Notes under the pieces: generated by a model | Databases searched by the model: none | What the model was told of the DNA's origin: nothing | What the model saw: the letters and a program-made list of their open reading frames with translations, nothing else | NCBI RefSeq assembly: GCF_020731415.2 | Contig: NZ_CP088273.1 | Span: forward strand, 1,245,001 to 1,309,000 | Direction of reading: 5' to 3' | Source of the DNA: Phyllobacterium sp. T1293 | GTDB taxonomy: Bacteria > Pseudomonadota > Alphaproteobacteria > Rhizobiales > Rhizobiaceae | DNA: 64,000 nucleotides | Shown here: piece after piece, positions 1-8,905 of the stretch | Layout: each line of letters starts with the position of its first letter | How positions within the stretch are numbered: the first letter of the stretch is position 1 | Translations under genes and position numbers: made by a program

Positions 1-500
1 GATGCGCCGAGGGTTCGGCCATGATAGCCGCCTTCAAAGGCAAACATCAGGCTCTTGCCGCCAGTATAGTTACGCACCAGCTTGAGTGAATCTTCAACAG
101 CCTGCGAGCCGCCGACATTGAAATGGACACGACCCTTGGCGCCGAACTTACGCTCGGCATCCTTGGCGATCATGGCAGCCAGCTCAACCTTTTCGCGATG
201 CAAATACTGCGACGCAACCTGAGGCAGTGTATCCAATTGGCGATGTGCAGCGGCGTTCAGACGCGGATTGCGATAGCCGAAATTGACGGCCGAATACCAC
301 ATCTGCAGATCGAGGAACGGTGTGTCCGTCGAATCGTAGACATATGAGCCTTCGCAGCGATCGAAGAACATGGGGTGGTCGGTGTAATGGACCGTATCAC
401 CATGGGAGCAATATTCCTGCTCGAGGGCACGAAGTTCAGCTTCGGATGTCTGCTGCGAGGCAGCATTGTCATTCTGCTTGATAGCAAGGTTGATGTTCAT
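1..500 (-). CDS. Class III aminotransferase, partial (N-terminal part)
   Basis: The minus-strand frame starts at ATG 498-500 and runs off the left edge, so only about 166 N-terminal residues are visible. They contain YVYDSTDTPFLDLQMWYSAV followed by GYRNPRLNAA and, near the edge, FNVGGSQAVEDSLKL and FAFEGGYHGRTLG. This order (substrate-entry loop, then the GGSxAVE and GxYHGRTLG segments) is typical of PLP-dependent fold-type I aminotransferases of class III. The catalytic lysine would lie outside the window. It begins 23 bases after the stop of the HAD phosphatase, so the two are probably co-transcribed. The substrate cannot be told from this part. Confidence 0.85.
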   Translation of the reverse strand, partial: MNINLAIKQNDNAASQQTSEAELRALEQEYCSHGDTVHYTDHPMFFDRCEGSYVYDSTDTPFLDLQMWYSAVNFGYRNPRLNAAAHRQLDTLPQVASQYLHREKVELAAMIAKDAERKFGAKGRVHFNVGGSQAVEDSLKLVRNYTGGKSLMFAFEGGYHGRTLGA

Positions 501-523
501 GAAGATTCTCTTCTGTTGTAGAT

Positions 524-1207
524 TTACGCCGTGGCGTAACGTGGGACGCTCACTGGACGGCTGTTAAAGCCGGGGAGTGCATTCTTCAGGCTCTGGGTAA
601 GGTCGGAAAAATTCTGATAGCCAACGAAGGGAATGGCCCTTTCGGTGCAAAATTCGGCAAGTTTGTCTTTGGCAAACACCAGTTCCGGCTTGTCAGAGAC
701 GCAGAAATCGGAACGGCCGTCACCGATATAAACGCGTGTATCGAAAGCCTCGACCGAGCGGCATTTGCAGACGCCGGCGGCCGATGAACAATCGGCATCG
801 CTGTAAGGCGAGCTTAACTGATAGCGCGTGTGGCCGTTAATGCCCGATATCGTCAGTTTGTTGGCGATAACAGGCAGGTAATCGAGATTGTAGCGGGCAA
901 GGATGCGTTTGATGAAATAGTCAACGCCATCGCTTATAATGGTGACAGGGATAGCCTGTGCCCAGCAAAAATCGACGAAAGCGGGGAAGGTGGGATCAAT
1001 GGCAATATCGTCAAGTGCGCGGTCCAGCTCCTGATTCGTAGCCTGGATCAGGGCGATTTGACGTGCCATACATTCCGCGGAACCAATAAGACCCTGCTTC
1101 CATTCCTGTTCGATTTCCTCCCATTTCGGGCTGGCCAATCGTTCCAGAATGAAATCTGTGGCGTCTTCGAGGGAAATGGTCCCGTCGAAATCACAAAATA
1201 CATGCAT
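524..1207 (-). CDS. MtnX-like HAD-IB family phosphatase
   Basis: A 227-residue soluble protein. The N-terminal HVFCDFDGTIS holds the HAD nucleophile motif DxDGT, TIISDG is motif II with its Ser/Thr, and YIGDGRSDFCVS is motif IV with the acidic pair. The layout fits the HAD-IB subfamily that includes the methionine-salvage phosphatase MtnX and phosphoserine phosphatase. The ATG at 1207 follows GAGGAG at a normal distance. It lies just upstream of the class III aminotransferase on the same strand, so a joint role in an amino-compound pathway is possible, but no other methionine-salvage gene is nearby and the substrate is not known. Confidence 0.85.
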   Translation of the reverse strand: MHVFCDFDGTISLEDATDFILERLASPKWEEIEQEWKQGLIGSAECMARQIALIQATNQELDRALDDIAIDPTFPAFVDFCWAQAIPVTIISDGVDYFIKRILARYNLDYLPVIANKLTISGINGHTRYQLSSPYSDADCSSAAGVCKCRSVEAFDTRVYIGDGRSDFCVSDKPELVFAKDKLAEFCTERAIPFVGYQNFSDLTQSLKNALPGFNSRPVSVPRYATA

Positions 1208-1328
1208 GCAGACACTCCTCGTGCAATGTGAGGAGCTTCTAGCATTCAGGACTGATCGCTAAATTATGCCAAGATGATGCCAAACTGAAATCAGCAAAGG
1301 CCTTCAGGCTTACTTGGAAACAGCAAAA

Positions 1329-2708
1329 TTAAGCTTTTGGTAGAAGCACTTCCACGAGTAGACCCTTGCCTGAGGCCGGAGACTTCAAAGCGATCGTGCC
1401 GGACAACCGCTTGATAATATCCGCAACAATCGTCAATCCGAGACCGGTTCCTTCGATCTGCGGTGTATCGATGCGGTAGAATCGCTGGAAAACAGCTTCC
1501 CGGTGATGCTCGGCGATACCGGGACCACTGTCGGAAATGGACAGTCGCCAGAAATTGTTGGCGAGAGTAACGCCTACGCGAATGCGGCCACCTGCGGGTG
1601 TATATTTCACGGCGTTCTCGATCAGGTTGCTGACCATCAGTCGTAACAGAGGGTCGTCAGCCCTTACCAGTGCTTTTTCGTCACCGTCGAGCGACGTATC
1701 CAATGTTTTGGCCGTTATCAAATTGCCCATTTCCGCGACGATTGATGCCACGGTGCTATAAAGTGCGACAGGCTGAAGTTGCATCGGTTGATGGCCAACG
1801 CGCGCTGCGCGCAGCAATTGCTCAATGAGATAGGTGGCTTTTTCATTGCTGATAACGAGGTCGGCAAGAATGGCCTGACGCTCTTTCTCACTGTCGGCTT
1901 GCGACAACATCTGCAAAAGCAGTTTCAGCGCTGCCTGTGGCGTGCGCAGCTGGTGCGCCGCATGATCGGCAAAACGCCTTTCAGCTTTTAGCGAATCATC
2001 CAGATCTTCGAGAAGCTGGTTGATCGACCGGCCAAGCGGTGAAAGATCCCTTGGCAGTGTATCGACTGGAATCGCCGAAAGATCATCGGGCGAACGGCTG
2101 CGGATTTGCTGCACCAGCATGCGGATTGTGCTGAGACCGCTATTGATACCAAACCATATCAACAGCGCGATCAGCGGAATGAGGATAAGCAGCGGGAAAA
2201 TGAGATTGAGCAGAATGTTTGACACCAGCGTCTGGCGCATGGCGATCTTTTCCGCCACTTCGATCACGATCTGCGTTTCTGGAATCGGCAACGAGTAAAT
2301 CCGCCACTGTTCGCTGTCGTAGTGAACATTGGTGAAACCGGCCCGTTGCAGGGGAATTTCCGCCGGAAAGGTCGATCCCGAAAAGAGAACGATCTTATTC
2401 TCCTTCCACGCCCGGAACATATGCGCATCGGCATAATCATCCGCATCTTCATTCAGAGCGAGCTGGTTGCCCATGTTGAAATCGATGTCGGCGATCTGCT
2501 TGGGCGGAGCGTCTCCGGGTTCCTCGTCAAATTGATTGTGCAGCAGCATCCACAACACATTGGCATCGTTGATCAGCTGCGCGTCATAGACATTGTTGAT
2601 TTCGCGGGTGGCACTATTAAAGGCAAATCCGCCGATGATTGCCATGGTGATGAGAATTGTCGGCGTGATCCGGAAAAAGAGCTTCCGGGTGAGGGTGGGA
2701 CGGCTCAT
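1329..2708 (-). CDS. Sensor histidine kinase of a two-component system
   Basis: A 459-residue inner-membrane kinase. A membrane segment at about 13-31 and a second at about 165-188 enclose a periplasmic sensor region of about 130 residues. A HAMP-like linker, the HisKA box FADHAAHQLRTP with phospho-acceptor H252, and a HATPase_c domain (LMVSNLIENAVKYTPAG, then GPGIA and GTGLGLTIV) follow. It belongs to the QseC/TctE/PmrB-type kinases paired with OmpR regulators. Its start overlaps the regulator stop by four bases (ATGA at 2705-2708), so the pair is translationally coupled. The ligand cannot be deduced. Confidence 0.92.
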   Translation of the reverse strand: MSRPTLTRKLFFRITPTILITMAIIGGFAFNSATREINNVYDAQLINDANVLWMLLHNQFDEEPGDAPPKQIADIDFNMGNQLALNEDADDYADAHMFRAWKENKIVLFSGSTFPAEIPLQRAGFTNVHYDSEQWRIYSLPIPETQIVIEVAEKIAMRQTLVSNILLNLIFPLLILIPLIALLIWFGINSGLSTIRMLVQQIRSRSPDDLSAIPVDTLPRDLSPLGRSINQLLEDLDDSLKAERRFADHAAHQLRTPQAALKLLLQMLSQADSEKERQAILADLVISNEKATYLIEQLLRAARVGHQPMQLQPVALYSTVASIVAEMGNLITAKTLDTSLDGDEKALVRADDPLLRLMVSNLIENAVKYTPAGGRIRVGVTLANNFWRLSISDSGPGIAEHHREAVFQRFYRIDTPQIEGTGLGLTIVADIIKRLSGTIALKSPASGKGLLVEVLLPKA

Positions 2709-3361
2709 GCATCCACCATATAGCCCACACCGCGGATGGATTTGATGAAATCGCTGCCCAGCTTTTTGCGCAGATTATAGATTGTCACTTCGGTCGTATT
2801 GCTCTCAACGGCACTCTCCGCACTGTAAAGTGCATATTCAATATCGCTTTTTGTGACGTATTTGCCGGATCGCTCCATCAGGAGCTTCAGGAGCTGAAAC
2901 TCCTTGGCGGTCATCATGACCTGCGTGGATGCTTTGCGCACGACCTTGGCGGCTGGGTCCACTTCCACATCTGCGCATCGAAGAACAGTGTCGACCCGTC
3001 CCTCACTGCGGCGCACAAGCGCGCGCAATCGCGCCAGTAGTTCATCGAGATCAAACGGCTTGACCAGATAATCATCCGCCCCGTTGTCGAGGCCTTCAAC
3101 CTTATGAAGCGGGGTATCGCGTGCGGTCAAAAGGAGAATGGGAACGAGGTTTTTGTCACGGCGCGCCGCCCGCAGTACTTCAAGTCCACTCATTCGGGGC
3201 AGATTGACATCAAGAATGACCACCGCAAAACTCGAATCTTGCAGCGCTGCCAGTCCGGACTCACCGTCCTGCATCCAGTCCACGCCATAGGCATGCTTTT
3301 CCAGCGCCTTCTTTAACGAAGAGCCAAGCATCATGTCATCTTCAACAAGCAGCAGTCGCAT
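2705..3361 (-). CDS. OmpR/PhoB-family response regulator
   Basis: A 218-residue DNA-binding regulator. The receiver domain (about 1-115) shows the acidic pair D8/D9, phospho-acceptor D51 in VVILDVNLPRMSG, T79 and K101 in LVKPF. The C-terminal winged helix (about 125-218) ends TIYNLRKKLGSDFIKSIRGV and GYMV, as in OmpR-family effector domains. It is the first gene of the pair with the kinase at 1329-2708. The upstream region 3362-3655 is shared with the divergent secreted-protein gene and could be one of its targets, which is inference only. Confidence 0.93.
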   Translation of the reverse strand: MRLLLVEDDMMLGSSLKKALEKHAYGVDWMQDGESGLAALQDSSFAVVILDVNLPRMSGLEVLRAARRDKNLVPILLLTARDTPLHKVEGLDNGADDYLVKPFDLDELLARLRALVRRSEGRVDTVLRCADVEVDPAAKVVRKASTQVMMTAKEFQLLKLLMERSGKYVTKSDIEYALYSAESAVESNTTEVTIYNLRKKLGSDFIKSIRGVGYMVDA

Positions 3362-3655
3362 TTTTCAGATCATTACTTTGAAATTTCGAGGCACCGCATC
3401 AAAATACGGTGGCGGGGCAGATAAGATCAAATCTCGGTTTTTTGCGGGCAGTTCATCTTCAACGCACAACGAATTCTAATAACCAATACGCTGTTTTCGT
3501 CTCGTTACCAATCGTCTCAATTGTTGTTTGTTTTTTGCTCAACCCTGCCTCAATTCGGATCAGAATGGGTCGCATCGTCATGAATAGCGAACGTCGTTCG
3601 CGTAAAACGGCAATGCCGGTGCTTCACCGGTCAAACCGATAAGGGAGTGAAAACA

Positions 3656-4027
3656 ATGAAAACACTTGTGATTGCAATGAGTCTTCTGGCTGCCACGACC
3701 CTGTCCGCCTATGCTGCAGAGCCAGCAAAAACGGTGGAAACCAAACTCGGCAAGGTGCTTGCCACGGAAAAGGGCCTGACGCTCTATACCTTCGACAAGG
3801 ATGCAAAAGGCAAATCCAATTGTGATGCGGATTGCCTGAAAAAGTGGCCGGCCTTCCATGCGGATGCCAAGGCGAAGGCCGAAGGCAAATGGTCCCTTGT
3901 CAAAGCTTCTGATGGTAAAGATATGTGGGCCTATGATGGCAAGCCGCTTTACACATTTGCCAAGGATACAAAAGAAGGCGAGACAACGGGCGACGGCGTC
4001 GGTGGTGTCTGGCACGTTGTGAAATAA
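3656..4027 (+). CDS. Small secreted protein with COG4315 repeats
   Basis: 123 residues. A signal peptide (MKTLVIAMSLLAATTLSAYAAE) precedes a mature part with two copies of a short repeat around LYTFDKDAKGKSNC and LYTFAKDTKEGETTG, the Y-x4-D type secreted repeat of unknown function (PF03640-like). NCDADCLKKWPAF holds a likely disulfide pair. The ATG at 3656 is preferred over the in-frame GTG at 3647 because AAGGGAG (3641-3647) sits eight bases before it. It is divergent from the two-component system and followed by a strong terminator hairpin. Members are often co-regulated with envelope-stress or redox genes; the function is unknown. Confidence 0.88.
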   Translation: MKTLVIAMSLLAATTLSAYAAEPAKTVETKLGKVLATEKGLTLYTFDKDAKGKSNCDADCLKKWPAFHADAKAKAEGKWSLVKASDGKDMWAYDGKPLYTFAKDTKEGETTGDGVGGVWHVVK

Positions 4028-4064
4028 TCGAAAATCAATTCCCCAGAAGCCATTCCTCAGAATC

Positions 4065-4101
4065 AATTTCGGCGCAGAAGCGAGGCTCCTGCGCCGAAAT
4101 T
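4065..4101. terminator. Bidirectional intrinsic-terminator hairpin
   Basis: A perfect 13-bp inverted repeat (AATTTCGGCGCAG at 4065-4077 and its complement at 4089-4101) with an 11-base loop. The stem ends in A/T runs on both sides. It lies between the convergent genes ending at 4027 (plus) and 4128 (minus), so it can serve both. Confidence 0.8.
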
Positions 4102-4127
4102 ACAAACTGAATAGTGTTCAATTGATC

Positions 4128-5135
4128 CTACGCGGCTTGAATAGCTGACAGTTTCCAGTCGTCGCCATTCTTGCGGACAAAAGTCCAGACCTCAGTGCTT
4201 TCACTTGCCCTGGTGTTATCACCATCGACAAGCTTGCCTGTCGTGCGGTCGAGCATTGCGTCAACGCTCGAATAGCGCATGGCCAGTGTTGCGTATTCAG
4301 CGTTGTCTTCGCGCCATGATTCCGCAATGTCACCCTGAAGCAGTTTGACGTCGGAAACGCTGTTACGCACGCCCTTCGTTGCGTTCTCACCCAGTTCTTC
4401 GGCAAGATAGGACATGGCTTCAGGCGTGGTCAGCGTCCGCAGGACCGCATAATTTTCGCTGCCGTAAGCTGTCTGCACTTCGGTCAGAAGCTGTTCAAAC
4501 TTGTCCAGATCCTGCTGCGAAATGCCAAGCTCATCGGATGCCTGCGAAGACTGGGCCGGTGCTGGCTTTGGAGCCGCAGAGCCGGAACCCATCGCCGCAC
4601 CAATGCTTGGAATACGGAACGAAGGCGATGTGGACGGATCAGCCGGGCGGCCGAATGCCTGATTGAATGAGGGACCTGATGCCGTTGCGGATGATTGTCG
4701 GCGCTGGGCAAAGAAGCGCATGGCCAGCATGACCGCGCCGATAACAAGGCCGATCTGCAAGAGCATACCGAGGAAGCCGAAGCCGCCGCCAAAACCGTTG
4801 CCGAGCAACGTGCCGATAAGGCCGCCAACCAGCAAGCCACCGATCATGGAACGGCCAAAACCGCCAAAGAAGCCCGGACGTTGTGTATTCATCTGCGGCT
4901 GCATGGCGGAAGGCTGGTTTGTCTGCGGGCGCGGCGTCATAGAGCGTTCGATCGGGGCAGCGGGAGAGGGCGCGGTCCGTGTGGTTGCGGGCGCATCGAA
5001 CGTGCGTGTACCACGGCTGCCAAATCCGCCACCTGCCCGCCGTGCGTCGGCGATATCAAAAGCACTCAGCGTCACCGCCAAGGCCAGAACGAGCAACACA
5101 GCGATGCGAATGATGCGGGAAGCAGTGCCAGACAT
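4128..5135 (-). CDS. Tim44-like domain membrane protein
   Basis: 335 residues. An N-terminal signal/anchor (about 8-30) ends near ADARR. A low-complexity Gly/Pro/Ser/Arg-rich linker contains the glycine-rich hydrophobic patch GGLLVGGLIGTLLGNGFGGG and a second membrane-like stretch, GMLLQIGLVIGAVMLAMRFF. The C-terminal domain (about 200-335, ISQQDLDKFEQLLTEVQTAY to the end) fits the Tim44-like/MBA1 fold, ending in TEVWTFVRKNGDDWKLSAIQ. Such proteins are common in alphaproteobacteria and are thought to act at the inner membrane; the exact role is unknown. It is divergent from the TPR gene at 5367. Confidence 0.85.
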   Translation of the reverse strand: MSGTASRIIRIAVLLVLALAVTLSAFDIADARRAGGGFGSRGTRTFDAPATTRTAPSPAAPIERSMTPRPQTNQPSAMQPQMNTQRPGFFGGFGRSMIGGLLVGGLIGTLLGNGFGGGFGFLGMLLQIGLVIGAVMLAMRFFAQRRQSSATASGPSFNQAFGRPADPSTSPSFRIPSIGAAMGSGSAAPKPAPAQSSQASDELGISQQDLDKFEQLLTEVQTAYGSENYAVLRTLTTPEAMSYLAEELGENATKGVRNSVSDVKLLQGDIAESWREDNAEYATLAMRYSSVDAMLDRTTGKLVDGDNTRASESTEVWTFVRKNGDDWKLSAIQAA

Positions 5136-5262
5136 AAGTTTCTCCTGTTACGCACCCGGCCAATTTGGGGGCGCGGAATGCATATAGAGAGCGCGGCGGG
5201 CAATTTTAAGTCCCGACACCAATGTGATGGACAATTTTGGTGGGATTTTTTGCTTTGCGGAA

Positions 5263-5310
5263 ATTTTATTCTGGCCCGGATCAAAATTCTGCGGGCGGGC
5301 CGAATAAAAT
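5263..5310. promoter_or_regulatory. Long imperfect inverted repeat between divergent genes
   Basis: ATTTTATTC (5263-5271), a one-base bulge and GGCCC (5273-5277) pair with GGGCC (5297-5301) and GAATAAAAT (5302-5310), giving 14 paired bases around a 19-base loop. It lies between the minus-strand start at 5135 and the plus-strand start at 5367, so it may be an operator or a hairpin in a leader RNA. Confidence 0.45.
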
Positions 5311-5366
5311 GAATAGTTGGCGTGTTCTCTCATTGCAGTCGTTTTGATGCAGGAGAGAACGTCATC

Positions 5367-5906
5367 ATGAACAAAGCCAATTCACTATCCGTTACCGCAG
5401 CCTTGTTTGGCGCATGCCTTGCGGTTGCTGCATTATCGAGCCCCGCCTATGCGGCCGGCGAAGATAACAGCGCGACCCCAACCTGTCCGAAAGGTGAGGT
5501 GTGGAACCCAAAGACCAAGAAATGCGTCAAGCAGGAAGGCAGCCTGCTTCCCGATTCCGACCTGACAACCTACGCTTATGCACTTGCAGAAGCCGGGCGT
5601 TACGAAGAAGCGCTTGCTATCCTTGATACGCTGAAGAATCCGAATACCGCTATTGCCCTCAATTATCGCGGCTATGCGACGCGCAAGCTTGGGCGCACCG
5701 ACGAGGGCATCGGCTATTATATGAAATCGGTTCAGCTTGATCCGCAATATGCCAAGGTGCGTGAATATCTTGGCGAGGCCTATGTCATCCAAGGTCATCT
5801 GGACCTTGCCAAGGATCAACTCGCCAAGATCAGGGGCATTTGCGGCACAGACTGTGAGGAGTATCGCGATCTGGCCGAAGCGATCGAAAACCCTGCAAAG
5901 ATGTGA
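5367..5906 (+). CDS. Secreted TPR-repeat protein
   Basis: 179 residues. The ATG at 5367 follows AGGAGAG and gives a clear signal peptide ending at AYAAGED; in-frame codons further upstream lack this. The mature part starts with CPKGEVWNPKTKKCVK, a two-cysteine motif seen in small alphaproteobacterial TPR proteins. Tetratricopeptide-like helices follow (ALAEAGRYEEALAILDTL, YRGYATRKLGRTDEGIGYYM, YLGEAYVIQGHLDLAKDQL). A second cysteine pair (CGTDC) lies near the end. It sits just upstream of the ECF sigma gene, possibly in one operon. A role as a periplasmic interaction protein is inference. Confidence 0.88.
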   Translation: MNKANSLSVTAALFGACLAVAALSSPAYAAGEDNSATPTCPKGEVWNPKTKKCVKQEGSLLPDSDLTTYAYALAEAGRYEEALAILDTLKNPNTAIALNYRGYATRKLGRTDEGIGYYMKSVQLDPQYAKVREYLGEAYVIQGHLDLAKDQLAKIRGICGTDCEEYRDLAEAIENPAKM

Positions 5907-5922
5907 GGAAGGAAACGCCTGA

Positions 5923-6579
5923 TTGAAGCGTGATCGGCGGATGACCATGACAATTCAAACCGGATTCATCATGTCTGTCGCATATCCAGCGGTTCCTGCT
6001 TATAGTCAGGCAAAGCGTAGCAGAGTGTCATCGGACCGTGTTTCCCGGTCCGATGCGGAGGCGACCATCGCAAACGAGCAGGAAATCAGGGCAGGTCTTT
6101 CCCAAAACCTTACGAGGCTCTGGCGTTATGCTGTGGTGTTATCGCACCAGCGCGACGTTGCCGATGATCTGGTGCAGGCAACCTGTGTGCGTGCATTGGA
6201 GCGGGCAGGCCAGTTTACTCCCGGCACCCGGCTCGACCGATGGTTGTTTTCAATCTTGCATTCCATCTGGCTCAATGAAGTCCGCTCCCGGCGCGTGCGC
6301 ATGGGGCAGGGTTTCGTTGATGCCGATGAGACCCTTGTTTTTGATGGGGCACGAGATACCGAAACACATATTTTTGCCAATCAGGTGCTCCGGCAGGTTC
6401 AGGCTTTGCCGGAAGCGCAGAGAACTGTGGTTTTCCTTGCCTATGTCGAAGAACTTTCCTATCGCGAGGTCGCTGATCTGCTTGAAATACCGATTGGCAC
6501 TGTCATGAGCCGGCTTGCTGCGGCACGCGCAAAGCTGGCCTCCGCCGGATCAGACAAAATGGAAGGGAGCGCGCCATGA
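5923..6579 (+). CDS. ECF-type RNA polymerase sigma factor
   Basis: 218 residues from the TTG at 5923, chosen because GAGGAAGG (5905-5912) lies ten bases upstream; the ATG codons at 5941 and 5947 are alternatives without a visible ribosome site. Region 2 is RLWRYAVVLSHQRDVADDLV through RWLFSILHSIWLNEVRSRR. Region 4 is LPEAQRTVVFLAYVEELSY with the helix-turn-helix REVADLLEIPIGTVMSRLAA. No region 3 is present, as expected for extracytoplasmic-function sigma factors. The stop overlaps the anti-sigma start by four bases (ATGA), so the pair is coupled. Targets are unknown. Confidence 0.93.
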   Translation: MKRDRRMTMTIQTGFIMSVAYPAVPAYSQAKRSRVSSDRVSRSDAEATIANEQEIRAGLSQNLTRLWRYAVVLSHQRDVADDLVQATCVRALERAGQFTPGTRLDRWLFSILHSIWLNEVRSRRVRMGQGFVDADETLVFDGARDTETHIFANQVLRQVQALPEAQRTVVFLAYVEELSYREVADLLEIPIGTVMSRLAAARAKLASAGSDKMEGSAP

Positions 6580-7379
6580 CCGATCCCAACCGAGAGACAA
6601 TTGGAAGCGATGAGATGCTGGTGGCGTTTCTGGACGGGGAACTCGATTCAGAAACACGTAAGGAAGTCGAAAACCTCATTGAAAGCGACGAAAACGTTGC
6701 CGATCGTCTGCGTTTCCTGTCTTCCAGCAGCTTGCCGTTCCGCGACGCCTTTAATCCATTGCTCGATAGTGCGCCAAAGGCCAAGCTTGATGCGATGCTT
6801 GCCGAGGTTCTGCCTTCAGAGCCGATCAGGAAACAGGCAAATGGCTGGAACCGCCGCGGTTTTTTGGCCGCTGCAATTGGTTTCATCGCTGTAGGTATTG
6901 CAGCAGACCGGACTTTCCTTGGCGTTCAGTCAAGCCTTCATGGTGATCAGGAAGGTAGTGACTGGCGCTCGGTCGTTGCGCAGTACATGTCGCTCTATAC
7001 CAGCGATACGTTGGGTAACGCTCCCGCTGACGTGGCAATGCAAACTGAACAATTGCGTGGTGTTGGCGTCAAACTTGGTCTCAATCTCACGCCTGAATTG
7101 GTGCAACTGCCGGGAACCACGCTCAAACGTGCCCAGATGCTCGCCTATGATGGCAAGGCGCTGGGGCAAATCACCTATCTGGATGCGGCGCAGGCACCAA
7201 TGGCTCTTTGTATTGTTCAATCCTCCAAGGGCGCAAAAGCTCCTGATAGCGAACGGCGGCACGGCATGAATGTCATATACTGGTCCAGTGACACCCATGC
7301 CTTCATGCTGATCAGCCACGAACCGCTTGCCAATATAAAGGCAATGAGCGACCGGCTCCGCCAAGTTCTGACGATATAA
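6576..7379 (+). CDS. Membrane-bound anti-sigma factor
   Basis: 267 residues. The cytoplasmic N-terminus DEMLVAFLDGELDSETRKEV resembles anti-sigma domains of the RsiW/ChrR type, but the HxxxCxxC zinc ligands are absent. A single membrane segment follows at about 92-112 (GFLAAAIGFIAVGIAADRTF). The remaining ~155 residues would be periplasmic and include the strands RAQMLAYDGKALGQITYLD and NVIYWSSDTHAFMLISHEP. The gene overlaps the sigma factor by four bases, so it is very likely the cognate regulator. The periplasmic domain is of the kind called transmembrane anti-sigma regulators in rhizobia. Confidence 0.88.
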   Translation: MTDPNRETIGSDEMLVAFLDGELDSETRKEVENLIESDENVADRLRFLSSSSLPFRDAFNPLLDSAPKAKLDAMLAEVLPSEPIRKQANGWNRRGFLAAAIGFIAVGIAADRTFLGVQSSLHGDQEGSDWRSVVAQYMSLYTSDTLGNAPADVAMQTEQLRGVGVKLGLNLTPELVQLPGTTLKRAQMLAYDGKALGQITYLDAAQAPMALCIVQSSKGAKAPDSERRHGMNVIYWSSDTHAFMLISHEPLANIKAMSDRLRQVLTI

Positions 7380-7474
7380 GCAATGATCATTTCATTTTGG
7401 CATCAGGTTCGCGTAATCCTGTGATCATCGCCGCATGATAGGAGCCTGACACGCATCGCCTCAGGAGTGTCTGC

Positions 7475-8728
7475 ATGCCTCTATCGTTCGTGGACCGGAT
7501 TCTTCGTTTCGCTTTTTCCCGCATTGTGACCAAGGGCTCGCTGACTGTCCTGACGGCAAGCGGTGTCCGTCTTGTTTTTGGCGATGAAACCGGCGATCCG
7601 GTGGTGGTGCGTTTTGCCGACCGGTCGGCGCAACTTCTGTTTCTCATGGATGCCGACATGCAACTCGGCGAGCTGTTCATGGACGAGCGTTTCATCGTCG
7701 AGCAGGGCACGATCTATGATTTTCTCTGTCTGGTGCTGCGCGAGGCGCAGAACGAAACACACCCGCTTCCCGCCCGCCTGATCGACAGTTTGCGGGCTCG
7801 TTTCAGAGGCTTTCGCCAGCGCAATCTGCCGGCACGCTCGAAACGCAATGTCGCCCATCACTATGATCTGGACGGCAGGCTATATGGTCTGTTCCTCGAT
7901 GCAGACCGGCAATATTCCTGCGCTTACTTCGAACATCCCGAACAGAGCCTGGAAGAGGCACAACTTGCCAAGAAAAGGCATCTGGCTGCCAAGCTTCTGG
8001 TGCAACCGGATAGCCGGGTCCTCGATATTGGCTGCGGATGGGGCGGTTTAGCACTGCATCTGGCCGATGAGGCACCGTCGGGTGAGGTGCTTGGTGTTAC
8101 CCTATCAGAAGAACAGCTTGAATTTGCCAGAAACAGGCCGGGGACAAAGAGCCATTCCAATCGCGTGAACTTCGCCCTGCAGGATTATCGTAGCCTGAAT
8201 GGGACATTTGACCGTATCGTTTCGGTCGGTATGTTCGAGCATGTCGGCGCTGCATCCTACGGACAGTTTTTCAGAAAGTGCGCGGAACTGCTGGATGAGG
8301 ATGGCGTAATGGTCCTGCATACGATCGGTTGTTCGGCAGTGCCTGGCTTCACCACGCCGTGGCTCGATAAGTATATTTTTCCCGGTGGCTATATCCCGTC
8401 CATGTCGGAAATCATTCCGGAAATCGAGAAAGCCGGATTGATGGTCACGGATGTGGAAATTCTGCGTCTTCACTATGCATCGACCTTATCCGCCTGGCGC
8501 GAACGCTTTATGGCGCGGTGGCAGGACGCAGCGGCGCTCTATGATGAGCGTTTCTGCCGGATGTGGGAATTCTATCTCGCCGCTGCCGAGTCTGCGTTTC
8601 GTTATGAGGATCTCGTGGTTTTCCAGTTCCAGATTGCGAAAAGAAACAACGTTATACCTTTGACGCGGACCTATATTAGCGAACATGAGCAGAACCGACC
8701 CAAGGTTCTGCAGGCGGCCAATGCCTAG
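7475..8728 (+). CDS. Cyclopropane-fatty-acyl-phospholipid synthase family protein
   Basis: 417 residues, full length for the family. The SAM-binding motif is VLDIGCGWGG (182-191), preceded by the family segment NVAHHYDLDGRLYGLFLDAD with YSCAYF and followed by GVTLSEEQLEFA and VSVGMFEHVG. The C-terminal part carries FPGGYIPSMSEI and a region rich in aromatic residues for acyl chains. The enzyme would transfer a methylene group from S-adenosylmethionine to unsaturated phospholipid acyl chains at the inner membrane. The start is ATG 7475. The gene is separated from its neighbours by about 95 and 177 bases and is probably monocistronic. Lactobacillic-acid formation is typical of this order. Confidence 0.93.
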   Translation: MPLSFVDRILRFAFSRIVTKGSLTVLTASGVRLVFGDETGDPVVVRFADRSAQLLFLMDADMQLGELFMDERFIVEQGTIYDFLCLVLREAQNETHPLPARLIDSLRARFRGFRQRNLPARSKRNVAHHYDLDGRLYGLFLDADRQYSCAYFEHPEQSLEEAQLAKKRHLAAKLLVQPDSRVLDIGCGWGGLALHLADEAPSGEVLGVTLSEEQLEFARNRPGTKSHSNRVNFALQDYRSLNGTFDRIVSVGMFEHVGAASYGQFFRKCAELLDEDGVMVLHTIGCSAVPGFTTPWLDKYIFPGGYIPSMSEIIPEIEKAGLMVTDVEILRLHYASTLSAWRERFMARWQDAAALYDERFCRMWEFYLAAAESAFRYEDLVVFQFQIAKRNNVIPLTRTYISEHEQNRPKVLQAANA

Positions 8729-8905
8729 CATCCAACAGGTCTGATGTTTGATTTCGACCTGATATGACTATTTATTGTCGTTTACGGTGTCGCTTTTTGC
8801 CCGTCATCGCCCGAATGGACTCCTTAATATAGCGCAAAGTGTGGGCTTGACCGTGGTGATCACTCAACCATAGTCTGGTTTCACTACGCGGCCTCGGAGG
8901 GGACC

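Noticed and set aside
3409..3642. Plus-strand open frame of 77 codons before the secreted protein gene
   Set aside because: It lies in the promoter region of two divergent genes, lacks a ribosome site and shows no protein-like pattern.
4663..5312. Two long plus-strand frames over the Tim44-like gene
   Set aside because: Shadows of a Gly/Pro-rich coding region on the other strand.
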